A stretch of DNA of 64,000 nucleotides, taken from Tetradesmus obliquus (lineage: Eukaryota; Chlorophyta; Chlorophyceae; Sphaeropleales; Scenedesmaceae). The translations under genes were made by a program, and so were the position numbers. The stretch spans positions 3,224,001 to 3,288,000 of the forward strand of contig CP126193.1 of NCBI GenBank assembly GCA_030272155.1, given 5' to 3'. Below the pieces are notes generated by a model. That model was given only the letters and a program-made list of their open reading frames with translations. It made no database searches and was not told the DNA's origin. Position 1 is the first letter of the stretch, and each line of letters opens with the position of its first letter. This document shows positions 7,930-21,746 of this stretch, in pieces.

Positions 7930-8832
7930 CACTGGGTCTCATATTCATTCTCACAGGGCCTTTTGCCTGCCAAGTATCTGAGTTGCAACAGTATCAATCG
8001 CAAACTCGTACGTGTAAGGACGGTTACCACAGGCACACAATGCAGGGCTGAAGAGGCTGAATGCATGCACTCCTGCTGTGCTGCGTGCTGCTGCTGCTGT
8101 CGACCCCCCAGAAGTACTGCTTTTCAGCACATGTAACTTCCGCACAGAACAGCAACGAAAACGGTACTTGGGGCAAGGCTGCCAACAGCACACATCAGCA
8201 CAGCAAGGGGCCAGGAGCTGGTTGCAGGCAGCAGGTGGGCCAGCTGGGCTGCTGCTGCAGCGCGCTGCATCACTGTGTCACACCCAAATTATCGAGATGC
8301 ACAAAACGCGTTATTTGCAAGTAGCAAAGCCAGGCAGGGCGAACATCACGAGTGCACACCAGCAATGTAATGCCATCACAGAAGCACACACAAGCCCACA
8401 GTGCATGGTCAGCCCTGCTGCTGCTGTCAGATGCAAGCATACTTTTTATGTTTCACTCGAAGCAGCACAGCAGGGCCAAAACACGCAAATCCCCGCAGTT
8501 TCTTAGGGCGCCCAGGGACATACGTAAACTCGGTTTTCTGGACATGCACGCAGGCTGCGCACAATCTGAGCACACCAATAGATGCATACGGATCTTGACT
8601 ATGTACCTGCATGTACGAGGCGAGAATCTTTATGAGACCCAGTGACTTCAATTAAATATTCATGATTACTCAACAGACAATACTGCATTCACAATACAGT
8701 GCTACACAATGACATAGCATGCTAATGCCGTCTGCACAGCCAAGCCGCACCCTCAACCAAGCACCGCCGGCGTCACTACTGCTCATGTCCAAGGTTCACC
8801 ACTGACTAGGGTTTGTACTGTAACTGCAGAAC

Positions 8833-10745
8833 ATGACCTTGACAGTCGGCCTGGAGGCTGCCGCTGGCCTTGCATACAGGGCCAACAGGGGCAATGTCAA
8901 TGCAGCCACAGCGGCCATGCGCACCATGCTAGAGGACGCAGGCCTGCCTGTGCCCTCTAATCCACTGCAATACATGCGGATTTGGGGCCCGCGCATGGAT
9001 GTTGACGGCAACATTGTCGTCCCTGAGTCAGGCAGCGGCCGTCCGCCAAAACTGACTGATGCTCAGACGCACACATGCTATGCTGAATGCCTCAACTGGT
9101 ATGCAGCAGGCAGGCCGCGGCCGTACGAGTCGGTACACGCGCTCATGACAACCAACCCCGTGGTGCGTGACATCATCACAGCCGCTGGCGTCTCCGGCGA
9201 GACCCTGACCAGGCACATGAGGCAGATTGACCCGCACTTCCAGTATGGCAAGGTGCGCAACCGGCCCTACCTGGACGCGCAGCACAAGCGGGACAGGGTG
9301 ACATCGTGTGGTGAGAAGCTGCAGGTGTTTGAGGAGCAGAAGCCTTGGGTGGTGTATGTGGATGAAAAGGTGATGTGCCTCAGCCAATGCTGCACCAGGG
9401 GCTGGTATAGCAGCGATGCAGAGGACTTTGCCTGGAGCATGCCACGGCTCACGCGCAACCGCAAGACGATCAAGCTGAAGTACATCATTGGCGTCAACTA
9501 CCAGCTGGGGCCTGTGTGGATCAAGTTCTTCACAGGCACAACTGGCATGCCATGGGACAGGGAGGGCTGTGCTTACCGGGTGAGTTCATGCCATGAACAG
9601 CTTGGGGGGCCTGCCAGCAGTAACGTGCTGCACCGCCTGCTGCAGAGCTGCTGCCCAGCGCACGGCGCGGCCGCACGGGTCATCAGCAGCACCCGCGTGA
9701 AGCCACAGCACACTGAACCCAAAGGCCAGTGCTGCTGTTGCCAGTGCCTCATCCTTGGCTTGCCTGATTGCCAGCGTGTCACCCCGGTTGTTGCGCCTGC
9801 CATCCTCTGTATCTATGTGTTGCTCCCCTTGAACCTCAATCAGCAAGCTGTGTGGCTTCAGCAGCATGGCATCCCACTTGTGCCGGTTCAGCCACAGCCC
9901 CTTGCTGCTGCCAGCTACCTGCAGCTGTATCTTCTTGCTAATAGCAACTGCCTCAACAGCATAGCAGTCAACAGCTGCAGACTGGTCCAGCAATTGATAC
10001 AGCAACCTCTCATGCTTGCTGCCCCTGCGCGTGCACACGTGGCATGCGAATGGCTGCTGGCCACGGGATGCTGTTTGCAGTGCCAGCAGCCTTGTGTGCT
10101 TCCTGTTGCAGCACTTGCACTTGAACACAAGCTTGAGGGTGCTGTATGCTGCTTGGTCCTTCAGCAGCATGTAGTTTAATTCTGGCTTATACAGCTGTTC
10201 AGCCTCCTTGCTAAACTTCCCCCTGGGCCTGCCGCCGCGTGCCGCTGCTGCTGTGCTGCTGCCTGCACTGCTGCTGGTACCTGCAGACCACCACAAATGA
10301 GGAGGCAACAGGCATGACAGCTGATGAGTATGAGGATTGCATCTGGGACCTCAACCTCAACCTGGACACCATCTCAGAACGCCTGGGTTTGCAGCGCCAC
10401 GCGCCCTGGCTGCTGTCACAGGACAACAGCACAGCCCACACCAAGGCTGAGCTTGCGTCGCTAGGCATCTGGCCTGCAGGCAGGCTTTTGAGTTTGCCAG
10501 CCCTGAGTCCTGACATGCACAAGGTAGTGGAGCATGTGCATGCATACCTGACCCAGGCAATGACAGCCTGGCGTTATGCGCGCTGGAACAACAAGCCCAA
10601 TGACAAGGAGTGCATAGCCAAGTTGGTGGAATTGTTCTTTGCCTACCCAGCTGCTTCTGTCCAGGCTGATATTGATAGCCTCCCAGCAACCTACCAGGCA
10701 ATCATTAACAGTGGTGGGCTGTATGCCCCACCAGGCCTGAGGTAG
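8833..10745 (+). CDS. DDE transposase, unit 2
   Basis: Translations match unit 1. Exons 8833-9579 and 10287-10745. Confidence 0.84.
9586..10170 (-). CDS. Intron-nested nuclease, unit 2
   Basis: Translation matches unit 1. The TTG-initiated frame extends to 10308. Confidence 0.7.
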   Translation of the reverse strand: MLLKDQAAYSTLKLVFKCKCCNRKHTRLLALQTASRGQQPFACHVCTRRGSKHERLLYQLLDQSAAVDCYAVEAVAISKKIQLQVAGSSKGLWLNRHKWDAMLLKPHSLLIEVQGEQHIDTEDGRRNNRGDTLAIRQAKDEALATAALAFGFSVLWLHAGAADDPCGRAVRWAAALQQAVQHVTAGRPPKLFMA

Positions 10746-12499
10746 AGGTTGGTGCATGCACTGCTTGCGCAACTCATGCAGATGGGTTGCCTGCTGCTGT
10801 TCAACTTGGTTGCTGCAAGCTGTTGCAACAGCTGATGTGGTGTAGTGACAGCACTGCATATGCTGGATGCATTTCATACCTGCTGCAACGTGATTGTCTT
10901 GGTTGTTGATGGGCATGGTGTGTTGGCACCCACAGCTGCTGGCGGCACTCGCGCTGCTGCTGCTGCCGAGTGCCTGGCAGCAATGCTCCATGCCTGACAT
11001 GTGCCTGCAGGAGGCAATGGCACAGTAGAGATGGTATGTTACTGGCGGAGGTTCTGGTGCTGATAAGTAAATCGTGTAGAGCCTGGCTGCTGCTGAAATG
11101 CAGCAGACCAGTTCTGCCAGGAGGGCGCAGCTGCTGCTCTGGCCAGCATGCTGCACAGCTGCAATGCTCATGCTAGGTAGCACGCTGTGTGTTCTACTGA
11201 AATATCACTTCTGAACTGCGGATGCGTGTTGCAATACATCGATGTCTGGCCAGGTTGTTGCTCCTCACCTGCTGCACGATTGCGTGATGCCTGCTCGTCC
11301 TCGCCCGACCTCCTGCTCCTGCCGTGCTCCTATCCGACATTTGAAGCCATATAGTATATTTCCGCGGTTGTGATCAGGGATTCCTGTCGCGCTACAGCAA
11401 GCAAGGTGGTAAGATCATGCCGAGTCAAACTTGGCAACGGCAAAGCTATGCGTGCAGCGATGCTTACATCCGGTGATAGTAGTCAGAAACTGCGAACTTC
11501 GATGCTGTATCACTGCAAATATTACCAGCGGCTGAGCTGCTGGTTCGCAACACACGTCAACAGCCCTAAACCCATGCCATGCAGGGGCTCGATACTCACT
11601 GGGTCTCATATTCATTCTCACAGGGCCTTTTGCCTGCCAAGTATCTGAGTTGCAACAGTATCAATCGCAAACTCGTACGTGTAAGGACGGTTACCACAGG
11701 CACACAATGCAGGGCTGAAGAGGCTGAATGCATGCACTCCTGCTGTGCTGCGTGCTGCTGCTGCTGTCGACCCCCCAGAAGTACTGCTTTTCAGCACATG
11801 TAACTTCCGCACAGAACAGCAACGAAAACGGTACTTGGGGCAAGGCTGCCAACAGCACACATCAGCACAGCAAGGGGCCAGGAGCTGGTTGCAGGCAGCA
11901 GGTGGGCCAGCTGGGCTGCTGCTGCAGCGCGCTGCATCACTGTGTCACACCCAAATTATCGAGATGCACAAAACGCGTTATTTGCAAGTAGCAAAGCCAG
12001 GCAGGGCGAACATCACGAGTGCACACCAGCAATGTAATGCCATCACAGAAGCACACACAAGCCCACAGTGCATGGTCAGCCCTGCTGCTGCTGTCAGATG
12101 CAAGCATACTTTTTATGTTTCACTCGAAGCAGCACAGCAGGGCCAAAACACGCAAATCCCCGCAGTTTCTTAGGGCGCCCAGGGACATACGTAAACTCGG
12201 TTTTCTGGACATGCACGCAGGCTGCGCACAATCTGAGCACACCAATAGATGCATACGGATCTTGACTATGTACCTGCATGTACGAGGCGAGAATCTTTAT
12301 GAGACCCAGTGACTTCAATTAAATATTCATGATTACTCAACAGACAATACTGCATTCACAATACAGTGCTACACAATGACATAGCATGCTAATGCCGTCT
12401 GCACAGCCAAGCCGCACCCTCAACCAAGCACCGCCGGCGTCACTACTGCTCATGTCCAAGGTTCACCACTGACTAGGGTTTGTACTGTAACTGCAGAAC

Positions 12500-14412
12500 A
12501 TGACCTTGACAGTCGGCCTGGAGGCTGCCGCTGGCCTTGCATACAGGGCCAACAGGGGCAATGTCAATGCAGCCACAGCGGCCATGCGCACCATGCTAGA
12601 GGACGCAGGCCTGCCTGTGCCCTCTAATCCACTGCAATACATGCGGATTTGGGGCCCGCGCATGGATGTTGACGGCAACATTGTCGTCCCTGAGTCAGGC
12701 AGCGGCCGTCCGCCAAAACTGACTGATGCTCAGACGCACACATGCTATGCTGAATGCCTCAACTGGTATGCAGCAGGCAGGCCGCGGCCGTACGAGTCGG
12801 TACACGCGCTCATGACAACCAACCCCGTGGTGCGTGACATCATCACAGCCGCTGGCGTCTCCGGCGAGACCCTGACCAGGCACATGAGGCAGATTGACCC
12901 GCACTTCCAGTATGGCAAGGTGCGCAACCGGCCCTACCTGGACGCGCAGCACAAGCGGGACAGGGTGACATCGTGTGGTGAGAAGCTGCAGGTGTTTGAG
13001 GAGCAGAAGCCTTGGGTGGTGTATGTGGATGAAAAGGTGATGTGCCTCAGCCAATGCTGCACCAGGGGCTGGTATAGCAGCGATGCAGAGGACTTTGCCT
13101 GGAGCATGCCACGGCTCACGCGCAACCGCAAGACGATCAAGCTGAAGTACATCATTGGCGTCAACTACCAGCTGGGGCCTGTGTGGATCAAGTTCTTCAC
13201 AGGCACAACTGGCATGCCATGGGACAGGGAGGGCTGTGCTTACCGGGTGAGTTCATGCCATGAACAGCTTGGGGGGCCTGCCAGCAGTAACGTGCTGCAC
13301 CGCCTGCTGCAGAGCTGCTGCCCAGCGCACGGCGCGGCCGCACGGGTCATCAGCAGCACCCGCGTGAAGCCACAGCACACTGAACCCAAAGGCCAGTGCT
13401 GCTGTTGCCAGTGCCTCATCCTTGGCTTGCCTGATTGCCAGCGTGTCACCCCGGTTGTTGCGCCTGCCATCCTCTGTATCTATGTGTTGCTCCCCTTGAA
13501 CCTCAATCAGCAAGCTGTGTGGCTTCAGCAGCATGGCATCCCACTTGTGCCGGTTCAGCCACAGCCCCTTGCTGCTGCCAGCTACCTGCAGCTGTATCTT
13601 CTTGCTAATAGCAACTGCCTCAACAGCATAGCAGTCAACAGCTGCAGACTGGTCCAGCAATTGATACAGCAACCTCTCATGCTTGCTGCCCCTGCGCGTG
13701 CACACGTGGCATGCGAATGGCTGCTGGCCACGGGATGCTGTTTGCAGTGCCAGCAGCCTTGTGTGCTTCCTGTTGCAGCACTTGCACTTGAACACAAGCT
13801 TGAGGGTGCTGTATGCTGCTTGGTCCTTCAGCAGCATGTAGTTTAATTCTGGCTTATACAGCTGTTCAGCCTCCTTGCTAAACTTCCCCCTGGGCCTGCC
13901 GCCGCGTGCCGCTGCTGCTGTGCTGCTGCCTGCACTGCTGCTGGTACCTGCAGACCACCACAAATGAGGAGGCAACAGGCATGACAGCTGATGAGTATGA
14001 GGATTGCATCTGGGACCTCAACCTCAACCTGGACACCATCTCAGAACGCCTGGGTTTGCAGCGCCACGCGCCCTGGCTGCTGTCACAGGACAACAGCACA
14101 GCCCACACCAAGGCTGAGCTTGCGTCGCTAGGCATCTGGCCTGCAGGCAGGCTTTTGAGTTTGCCAGCCCTGAGTCCTGACATGCACAAGGTAGTGGAGC
14201 ATGTGCATGCATACCTGACCCAGGCAATGACAGCCTGGCGTTATGCGCGCTGGAACAACAAGCCCAATGACAAGGAGTGCATAGCCAAGTTGGTGGAATT
14301 GTTCTTTGCCTACCCAGCTGCTTCTGTCCAGGCTGATATTGATAGCCTCCCAGCAACCTACCAGGCAATCATTAACAGTGGTGGGCTGTATGCCCCACCA
14401 GGCCTGAGGTAG
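12500..14412 (+). CDS. DDE transposase, unit 3
   Basis: Translations match unit 1. Exons 12500-13246 and 13954-14412. Confidence 0.84.
13253..13837 (-). CDS. Intron-nested nuclease, unit 3
   Basis: Translation matches unit 1. The TTG-initiated frame extends to 13975. Confidence 0.7.
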   Translation of the reverse strand: MLLKDQAAYSTLKLVFKCKCCNRKHTRLLALQTASRGQQPFACHVCTRRGSKHERLLYQLLDQSAAVDCYAVEAVAISKKIQLQVAGSSKGLWLNRHKWDAMLLKPHSLLIEVQGEQHIDTEDGRRNNRGDTLAIRQAKDEALATAALAFGFSVLWLHAGAADDPCGRAVRWAAALQQAVQHVTAGRPPKLFMA

Positions 14413-16166
14413 AGGTTGGTGCATGCACTGCTTGCGCAACTCATGCAGATGGGTTGCCTGCTGCTGTTCAACTTGGTTGCTGCAAGCTGTTGCAACAGCT
14501 GATGTGGTGTAGTGACAGCACTGCATATGCTGGATGCATTTCATACCTGCTGCAACGTGATTGTCTTGGTTGTTGATGGGCATGGTGTGTTGGCACCCAC
14601 AGCTGCTGGCGGCACTCGCGCTGCTGCTGCTGCCGAGTGCCTGGCAGCAATGCTCCATGCCTGACATGTGCCTGCAGGAGGCAATGGCACAGTAGAGATG
14701 GTATGTTACTGGCGGAGGTTCTGGTGCTGATAAGTAAATCGTGTAGAGCCTGGCTGCTGCTGAAATGCAGCAGACCAGTTCTGCCAGGAGGGCGCAGCTG
14801 CTGCTCTGGCCAGCATGCTGCACAGCTGCAATGCTCATGCTAGGTAGCACGCTGTGTGTTCTACTGAAATATCACTTCTGAACTGCGGATGCGTGTTGCA
14901 ATACATCGATGTCTGGCCAGGTTGTTGCTCCTCACCTGCTGCACGATTGCGTGATGCCTGCTCGTCCTCGCCCGACCTCCTGCTCCTGCCGTGCTCCTAT
15001 CCGACATTTGAAGCCATATAGTATATTTCCGCGGTTGTGATCAGGGATTCCTGTCGCGCTACAGCAAGCAAGGTGGTAAGATCATGCCGAGTCAAACTTG
15101 GCAACGGCAAAGCTATGCGTGCAGCGATGCTTACATCCGGTGATAGTAGTCAGAAACTGCGAACTTCGATGCTGTATCACTGCAAATATTACCAGCGGCT
15201 GAGCTGCTGGTTCGCAACACACGTCAACAGCCCTAAACCCATGCCATGCAGGGGCTCGATACTCACTGGGTCTCATATTCATTCTCACAGGGCCTTTTGC
15301 CTGCCAAGTATCTGAGTTGCAACAGTATCAATCGCAAACTCGTACGTGTAAGGACGGTTACCACAGGCACACAATGCAGGGCTGAAGAGGCTGAATGCAT
15401 GCACTCCTGCTGTGCTGCGTGCTGCTGCTGCTGTCGACCCCCCAGAAGTACTGCTTTTCAGCACATGTAACTTCCGCACAGAACAGCAACGAAAACGGTA
15501 CTTGGGGCAAGGCTGCCAACAGCACACATCAGCACAGCAAGGGGCCAGGAGCTGGTTGCAGGCAGCAGGTGGGCCAGCTGGGCTGCTGCTGCAGCGCGCT
15601 GCATCACTGTGTCACACCCAAATTATCGAGATGCACAAAACGCGTTATTTGCAAGTAGCAAAGCCAGGCAGGGCGAACATCACGAGTGCACACCAGCAAT
15701 GTAATGCCATCACAGAAGCACACACAAGCCCACAGTGCATGGTCAGCCCTGCTGCTGCTGTCAGATGCAAGCATACTTTTTATGTTTCACTCGAAGCAGC
15801 ACAGCAGGGCCAAAACACGCAAATCCCCGCAGTTTCTTAGGGCGCCCAGGGACATACGTAAACTCGGTTTTCTGGACATGCACGCAGGCTGCGCACAATC
15901 TGAGCACACCAATAGATGCATACGGATCTTGACTATGTACCTGCATGTACGAGGCGAGAATCTTTATGAGACCCAGTGACTTCAATTAAATATTCATGAT
16001 TACTCAACAGACAATACTGCATTCACAATACAGTGCTACACAATGACATAGCATGCTAATGCCGTCTGCACAGCCAAGCCGCACCCTCAACCAAGCACCG
16101 CCGGCGTCACTACTGCTCATGTCCAAGGTTCACCACTGACTAGGGTTTGTACTGTAACTGCAGAAC

Positions 16167-18079
16167 ATGACCTTGACAGTCGGCCTGGAGGCTGCCGCTG
16201 GCCTTGCATACAGGGCCAACAGGGGCAATGTCAATGCAGCCACAGCGGCCATGCGCACCATGCTAGAGGACGCAGGCCTGCCTGTGCCCTCTAATCCACT
16301 GCAATACATGCGGATTTGGGGCCCGCGCATGGATGTTGACGGCAACATTGTCGTCCCTGAGTCAGGCAGCGGCCGTCCGCCAAAACTGACTGATGCTCAG
16401 ACGCACACATGCTATGCTGAATGCCTCAACTGGTATGCAGCAGGCAGGCCGCGGCCGTACGAGTCGGTACACGCGCTCATGACAACCAACCCCGTGGTGC
16501 GTGACATCATCACAGCCGCTGGCGTCTCCGGCGAGACCCTGACCAGGCACATGAGGCAGATTGACCCGCACTTCCAGTATGGCAAGGTGCGCAACCGGCC
16601 CTACCTGGACGCGCAGCACAAGCGGGACAGGGTGACATCGTGTGGTGAGAAGCTGCAGGTGTTTGAGGAGCAGAAGCCTTGGGTGGTGTATGTGGATGAA
16701 AAGGTGATGTGCCTCAGCCAATGCTGCACCAGGGGCTGGTATAGCAGCGATGCAGAGGACTTTGCCTGGAGCATGCCACGGCTCACGCGCAACCGCAAGA
16801 CGATCAAGCTGAAGTACATCATTGGCGTCAACTACCAGCTGGGGCCTGTGTGGATCAAGTTCTTCACAGGCACAACTGGCATGCCATGGGACAGGGAGGG
16901 CTGTGCTTACCGGGTGAGTTCATGCCATGAACAGCTTGGGGGGCCTGCCAGCAGTAACGTGCTGCACCGCCTGCTGCAGAGCTGCTGCCCAGCGCACGGC
17001 GCGGCCGCACGGGTCATCAGCAGCACCCGCGTGAAGCCACAGCACACTGAACCCAAAGGCCAGTGCTGCTGTTGCCAGTGCCTCATCCTTGGCTTGCCTG
17101 ATTGCCAGCGTGTCACCCCGGTTGTTGCGCCTGCCATCCTCTGTATCTATGTGTTGCTCCCCTTGAACCTCAATCAGCAAGCTGTGTGGCTTCAGCAGCA
17201 TGGCATCCCACTTGTGCCGGTTCAGCCACAGCCCCTTGCTGCTGCCAGCTACCTGCAGCTGTATCTTCTTGCTAATAGCAACTGCCTCAACAGCATAGCA
17301 GTCAACAGCTGCAGACTGGTCCAGCAATTGATACAGCAACCTCTCATGCTTGCTGCCCCTGCGCGTGCACACGTGGCATGCGAATGGCTGCTGGCCACGG
17401 GATGCTGTTTGCAGTGCCAGCAGCCTTGTGTGCTTCCTGTTGCAGCACTTGCACTTGAACACAAGCTTGAGGGTGCTGTATGCTGCTTGGTCCTTCAGCA
17501 GCATGTAGTTTAATTCTGGCTTATACAGCTGTTCAGCCTCCTTGCTAAACTTCCCCCTGGGCCTGCCGCCGCGTGCCGCTGCTGCTGTGCTGCTGCCTGC
17601 ACTGCTGCTGGTACCTGCAGACCACCACAAATGAGGAGGCAACAGGCATGACAGCTGATGAGTATGAGGATTGCATCTGGGACCTCAACCTCAACCTGGA
17701 CACCATCTCAGAACGCCTGGGTTTGCAGCGCCACGCGCCCTGGCTGCTGTCACAGGACAACAGCACAGCCCACACCAAGGCTGAGCTTGCGTCGCTAGGC
17801 ATCTGGCCTGCAGGCAGGCTTTTGAGTTTGCCAGCCCTGAGTCCTGACATGCACAAGGTAGTGGAGCATGTGCATGCATACCTGACCCAGGCAATGACAG
17901 CCTGGCGTTATGCGCGCTGGAACAACAAGCCCAATGACAAGGAGTGCATAGCCAAGTTGGTGGAATTGTTCTTTGCCTACCCAGCTGCTTCTGTCCAGGC
18001 TGATATTGATAGCCTCCCAGCAACCTACCAGGCAATCATTAACAGTGGTGGGCTGTATGCCCCACCAGGCCTGAGGTAG
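16167..18079 (+). CDS. DDE transposase, unit 4
   Basis: Translations match unit 1. Exons 16167-16913 and 17621-18079. Confidence 0.84.
16920..17504 (-). CDS. Intron-nested nuclease, unit 4
   Basis: Translation matches unit 1. The TTG-initiated frame extends to 17642. Confidence 0.7.
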   Translation of the reverse strand: MLLKDQAAYSTLKLVFKCKCCNRKHTRLLALQTASRGQQPFACHVCTRRGSKHERLLYQLLDQSAAVDCYAVEAVAISKKIQLQVAGSSKGLWLNRHKWDAMLLKPHSLLIEVQGEQHIDTEDGRRNNRGDTLAIRQAKDEALATAALAFGFSVLWLHAGAADDPCGRAVRWAAALQQAVQHVTAGRPPKLFMA

Positions 18080-19833
18080 AGGTTGGTGCATGCACTGCTT
18101 GCGCAACTCATGCAGATGGGTTGCCTGCTGCTGTTCAACTTGGTTGCTGCAAGCTGTTGCAACAGCTGATGTGGTGTAGTGACAGCACTGCATATGCTGG
18201 ATGCATTTCATACCTGCTGCAACGTGATTGTCTTGGTTGTTGATGGGCATGGTGTGTTGGCACCCACAGCTGCTGGCGGCACTCGCGCTGCTGCTGCTGC
18301 CGAGTGCCTGGCAGCAATGCTCCATGCCTGACATGTGCCTGCAGGAGGCAATGGCACAGTAGAGATGGTATGTTACTGGCGGAGGTTCTGGTGCTGATAA
18401 GTAAATCGTGTAGAGCCTGGCTGCTGCTGAAATGCAGCAGACCAGTTCTGCCAGGAGGGCGCAGCTGCTGCTCTGGCCAGCATGCTGCACAGCTGCAATG
18501 CTCATGCTAGGTAGCACGCTGTGTGTTCTACTGAAATATCACTTCTGAACTGCGGATGCGTGTTGCAATACATCGATGTCTGGCCAGGTTGTTGCTCCTC
18601 ACCTGCTGCACGATTGCGTGATGCCTGCTCGTCCTCGCCCGACCTCCTGCTCCTGCCGTGCTCCTATCCGACATTTGAAGCCATATAGTATATTTCCGCG
18701 GTTGTGATCAGGGATTCCTGTCGCGCTACAGCAAGCAAGGTGGTAAGATCATGCCGAGTCAAACTTGGCAACGGCAAAGCTATGCGTGCAGCGATGCTTA
18801 CATCCGGTGATAGTAGTCAGAAACTGCGAACTTCGATGCTGTATCACTGCAAATATTACCAGCGGCTGAGCTGCTGGTTCGCAACACACGTCAACAGCCC
18901 TAAACCCATGCCATGCAGGGGCTCGATACTCACTGGGTCTCATATTCATTCTCACAGGGCCTTTTGCCTGCCAAGTATCTGAGTTGCAACAGTATCAATC
19001 GCAAACTCGTACGTGTAAGGACGGTTACCACAGGCACACAATGCAGGGCTGAAGAGGCTGAATGCATGCACTCCTGCTGTGCTGCGTGCTGCTGCTGCTG
19101 TCGACCCCCCAGAAGTACTGCTTTTCAGCACATGTAACTTCCGCACAGAACAGCAACGAAAACGGTACTTGGGGCAAGGCTGCCAACAGCACACATCAGC
19201 ACAGCAAGGGGCCAGGAGCTGGTTGCAGGCAGCAGGTGGGCCAGCTGGGCTGCTGCTGCAGCGCGCTGCATCACTGTGTCACACCCAAATTATCGAGATG
19301 CACAAAACGCGTTATTTGCAAGTAGCAAAGCCAGGCAGGGCGAACATCACGAGTGCACACCAGCAATGTAATGCCATCACAGAAGCACACACAAGCCCAC
19401 AGTGCATGGTCAGCCCTGCTGCTGCTGTCAGATGCAAGCATACTTTTTATGTTTCACTCGAAGCAGCACAGCAGGGCCAAAACACGCAAATCCCCGCAGT
19501 TTCTTAGGGCGCCCAGGGACATACGTAAACTCGGTTTTCTGGACATGCACGCAGGCTGCGCACAATCTGAGCACACCAATAGATGCATACGGATCTTGAC
19601 TATGTACCTGCATGTACGAGGCGAGAATCTTTATGAGACCCAGTGACTTCAATTAAATATTCATGATTACTCAACAGACAATACTGCATTCACAATACAG
19701 TGCTACACAATGACATAGCATGCTAATGCCGTCTGCACAGCCAAGCCGCACCCTCAACCAAGCACCGCCGGCGTCACTACTGCTCATGTCCAAGGTTCAC
19801 CACTGACTAGGGTTTGTACTGTAACTGCAGAAC

Positions 19834-21746
19834 ATGACCTTGACAGTCGGCCTGGAGGCTGCCGCTGGCCTTGCATACAGGGCCAACAGGGGCAATGTCA
19901 ATGCAGCCACAGCGGCCATGCGCACCATGCTAGAGGACGCAGGCCTGCCTGTGCCCTCTAATCCACTGCAATACATGCGGATTTGGGGCCCGCGCATGGA
20001 TGTTGACGGCAACATTGTCGTCCCTGAGTCAGGCAGCGGCCGTCCGCCAAAACTGACTGATGCTCAGACGCACACATGCTATGCTGAATGCCTCAACTGG
20101 TATGCAGCAGGCAGGCCGCGGCCGTACGAGTCGGTACACGCGCTCATGACAACCAACCCCGTGGTGCGTGACATCATCACAGCCGCTGGCGTCTCCGGCG
20201 AGACCCTGACCAGGCACATGAGGCAGATTGACCCGCACTTCCAGTATGGCAAGGTGCGCAACCGGCCCTACCTGGACGCGCAGCACAAGCGGGACAGGGT
20301 GACATCGTGTGGTGAGAAGCTGCAGGTGTTTGAGGAGCAGAAGCCTTGGGTGGTGTATGTGGATGAAAAGGTGATGTGCCTCAGCCAATGCTGCACCAGG
20401 GGCTGGTATAGCAGCGATGCAGAGGACTTTGCCTGGAGCATGCCACGGCTCACGCGCAACCGCAAGACGATCAAGCTGAAGTACATCATTGGCGTCAACT
20501 ACCAGCTGGGGCCTGTGTGGATCAAGTTCTTCACAGGCACAACTGGCATGCCATGGGACAGGGAGGGCTGTGCTTACCGGGTGAGTTCATGCCATGAACA
20601 GCTTGGGGGGCCTGCCAGCAGTAACGTGCTGCACCGCCTGCTGCAGAGCTGCTGCCCAGCGCACGGCGCGGCCGCACGGGTCATCAGCAGCACCCGCGTG
20701 AAGCCACAGCACACTGAACCCAAAGGCCAGTGCTGCTGTTGCCAGTGCCTCATCCTTGGCTTGCCTGATTGCCAGCGTGTCACCCCGGTTGTTGCGCCTG
20801 CCATCCTCTGTATCTATGTGTTGCTCCCCTTGAACCTCAATCAGCAAGCTGTGTGGCTTCAGCAGCATGGCATCCCACTTGTGCCGGTTCAGCCACAGCC
20901 CCTTGCTGCTGCCAGCTACCTGCAGCTGTATCTTCTTGCTAATAGCAACTGCCTCAACAGCATAGCAGTCAACAGCTGCAGACTGGTCCAGCAATTGATA
21001 CAGCAACCTCTCATGCTTGCTGCCCCTGCGCGTGCACACGTGGCATGCGAATGGCTGCTGGCCACGGGATGCTGTTTGCAGTGCCAGCAGCCTTGTGTGC
21101 TTCCTGTTGCAGCACTTGCACTTGAACACAAGCTTGAGGGTGCTGTATGCTGCTTGGTCCTTCAGCAGCATGTAGTTTAATTCTGGCTTATACAGCTGTT
21201 CAGCCTCCTTGCTAAACTTCCCCCTGGGCCTGCCGCCGCGTGCCGCTGCTGCTGTGCTGCTGCCTGCACTGCTGCTGGTACCTGCAGACCACCACAAATG
21301 AGGAGGCAACAGGCATGACAGCTGATGAGTATGAGGATTGCATCTGGGACCTCAACCTCAACCTGGACACCATCTCAGAACGCCTGGGTTTGCAGCGCCA
21401 CGCGCCCTGGCTGCTGTCACAGGACAACAGCACAGCCCACACCAAGGCTGAGCTTGCGTCGCTAGGCATCTGGCCTGCAGGCAGGCTTTTGAGTTTGCCA
21501 GCCCTGAGTCCTGACATGCACAAGGTAGTGGAGCATGTGCATGCATACCTGACCCAGGCAATGACAGCCTGGCGTTATGCGCGCTGGAACAACAAGCCCA
21601 ATGACAAGGAGTGCATAGCCAAGTTGGTGGAATTGTTCTTTGCCTACCCAGCTGCTTCTGTCCAGGCTGATATTGATAGCCTCCCAGCAACCTACCAGGC
21701 AATCATTAACAGTGGTGGGCTGTATGCCCCACCAGGCCTGAGGTAG
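19834..21746 (+). CDS. DDE transposase, unit 5
   Basis: Translations match unit 1. Exons 19834-20580 and 21288-21746. Confidence 0.84.
20587..21171 (-). CDS. Intron-nested nuclease, unit 5
   Basis: Translation matches unit 1. The TTG-initiated frame extends to 21309. Confidence 0.7.
   Translation of the reverse strand: MLLKDQAAYSTLKLVFKCKCCNRKHTRLLALQTASRGQQPFACHVCTRRGSKHERLLYQLLDQSAAVDCYAVEAVAISKKIQLQVAGSSKGLWLNRHKWDAMLLKPHSLLIEVQGEQHIDTEDGRRNNRGDTLAIRQAKDEALATAALAFGFSVLWLHAGAADDPCGRAVRWAAALQQAVQHVTAGRPPKLFMA

Noticed and set aside
7703-7981. 92-aa frame crossing the B-to-A junction
   Set aside because: It spans a boundary between two modules, has no recognisable motif, and would exist only by chance at the junction.
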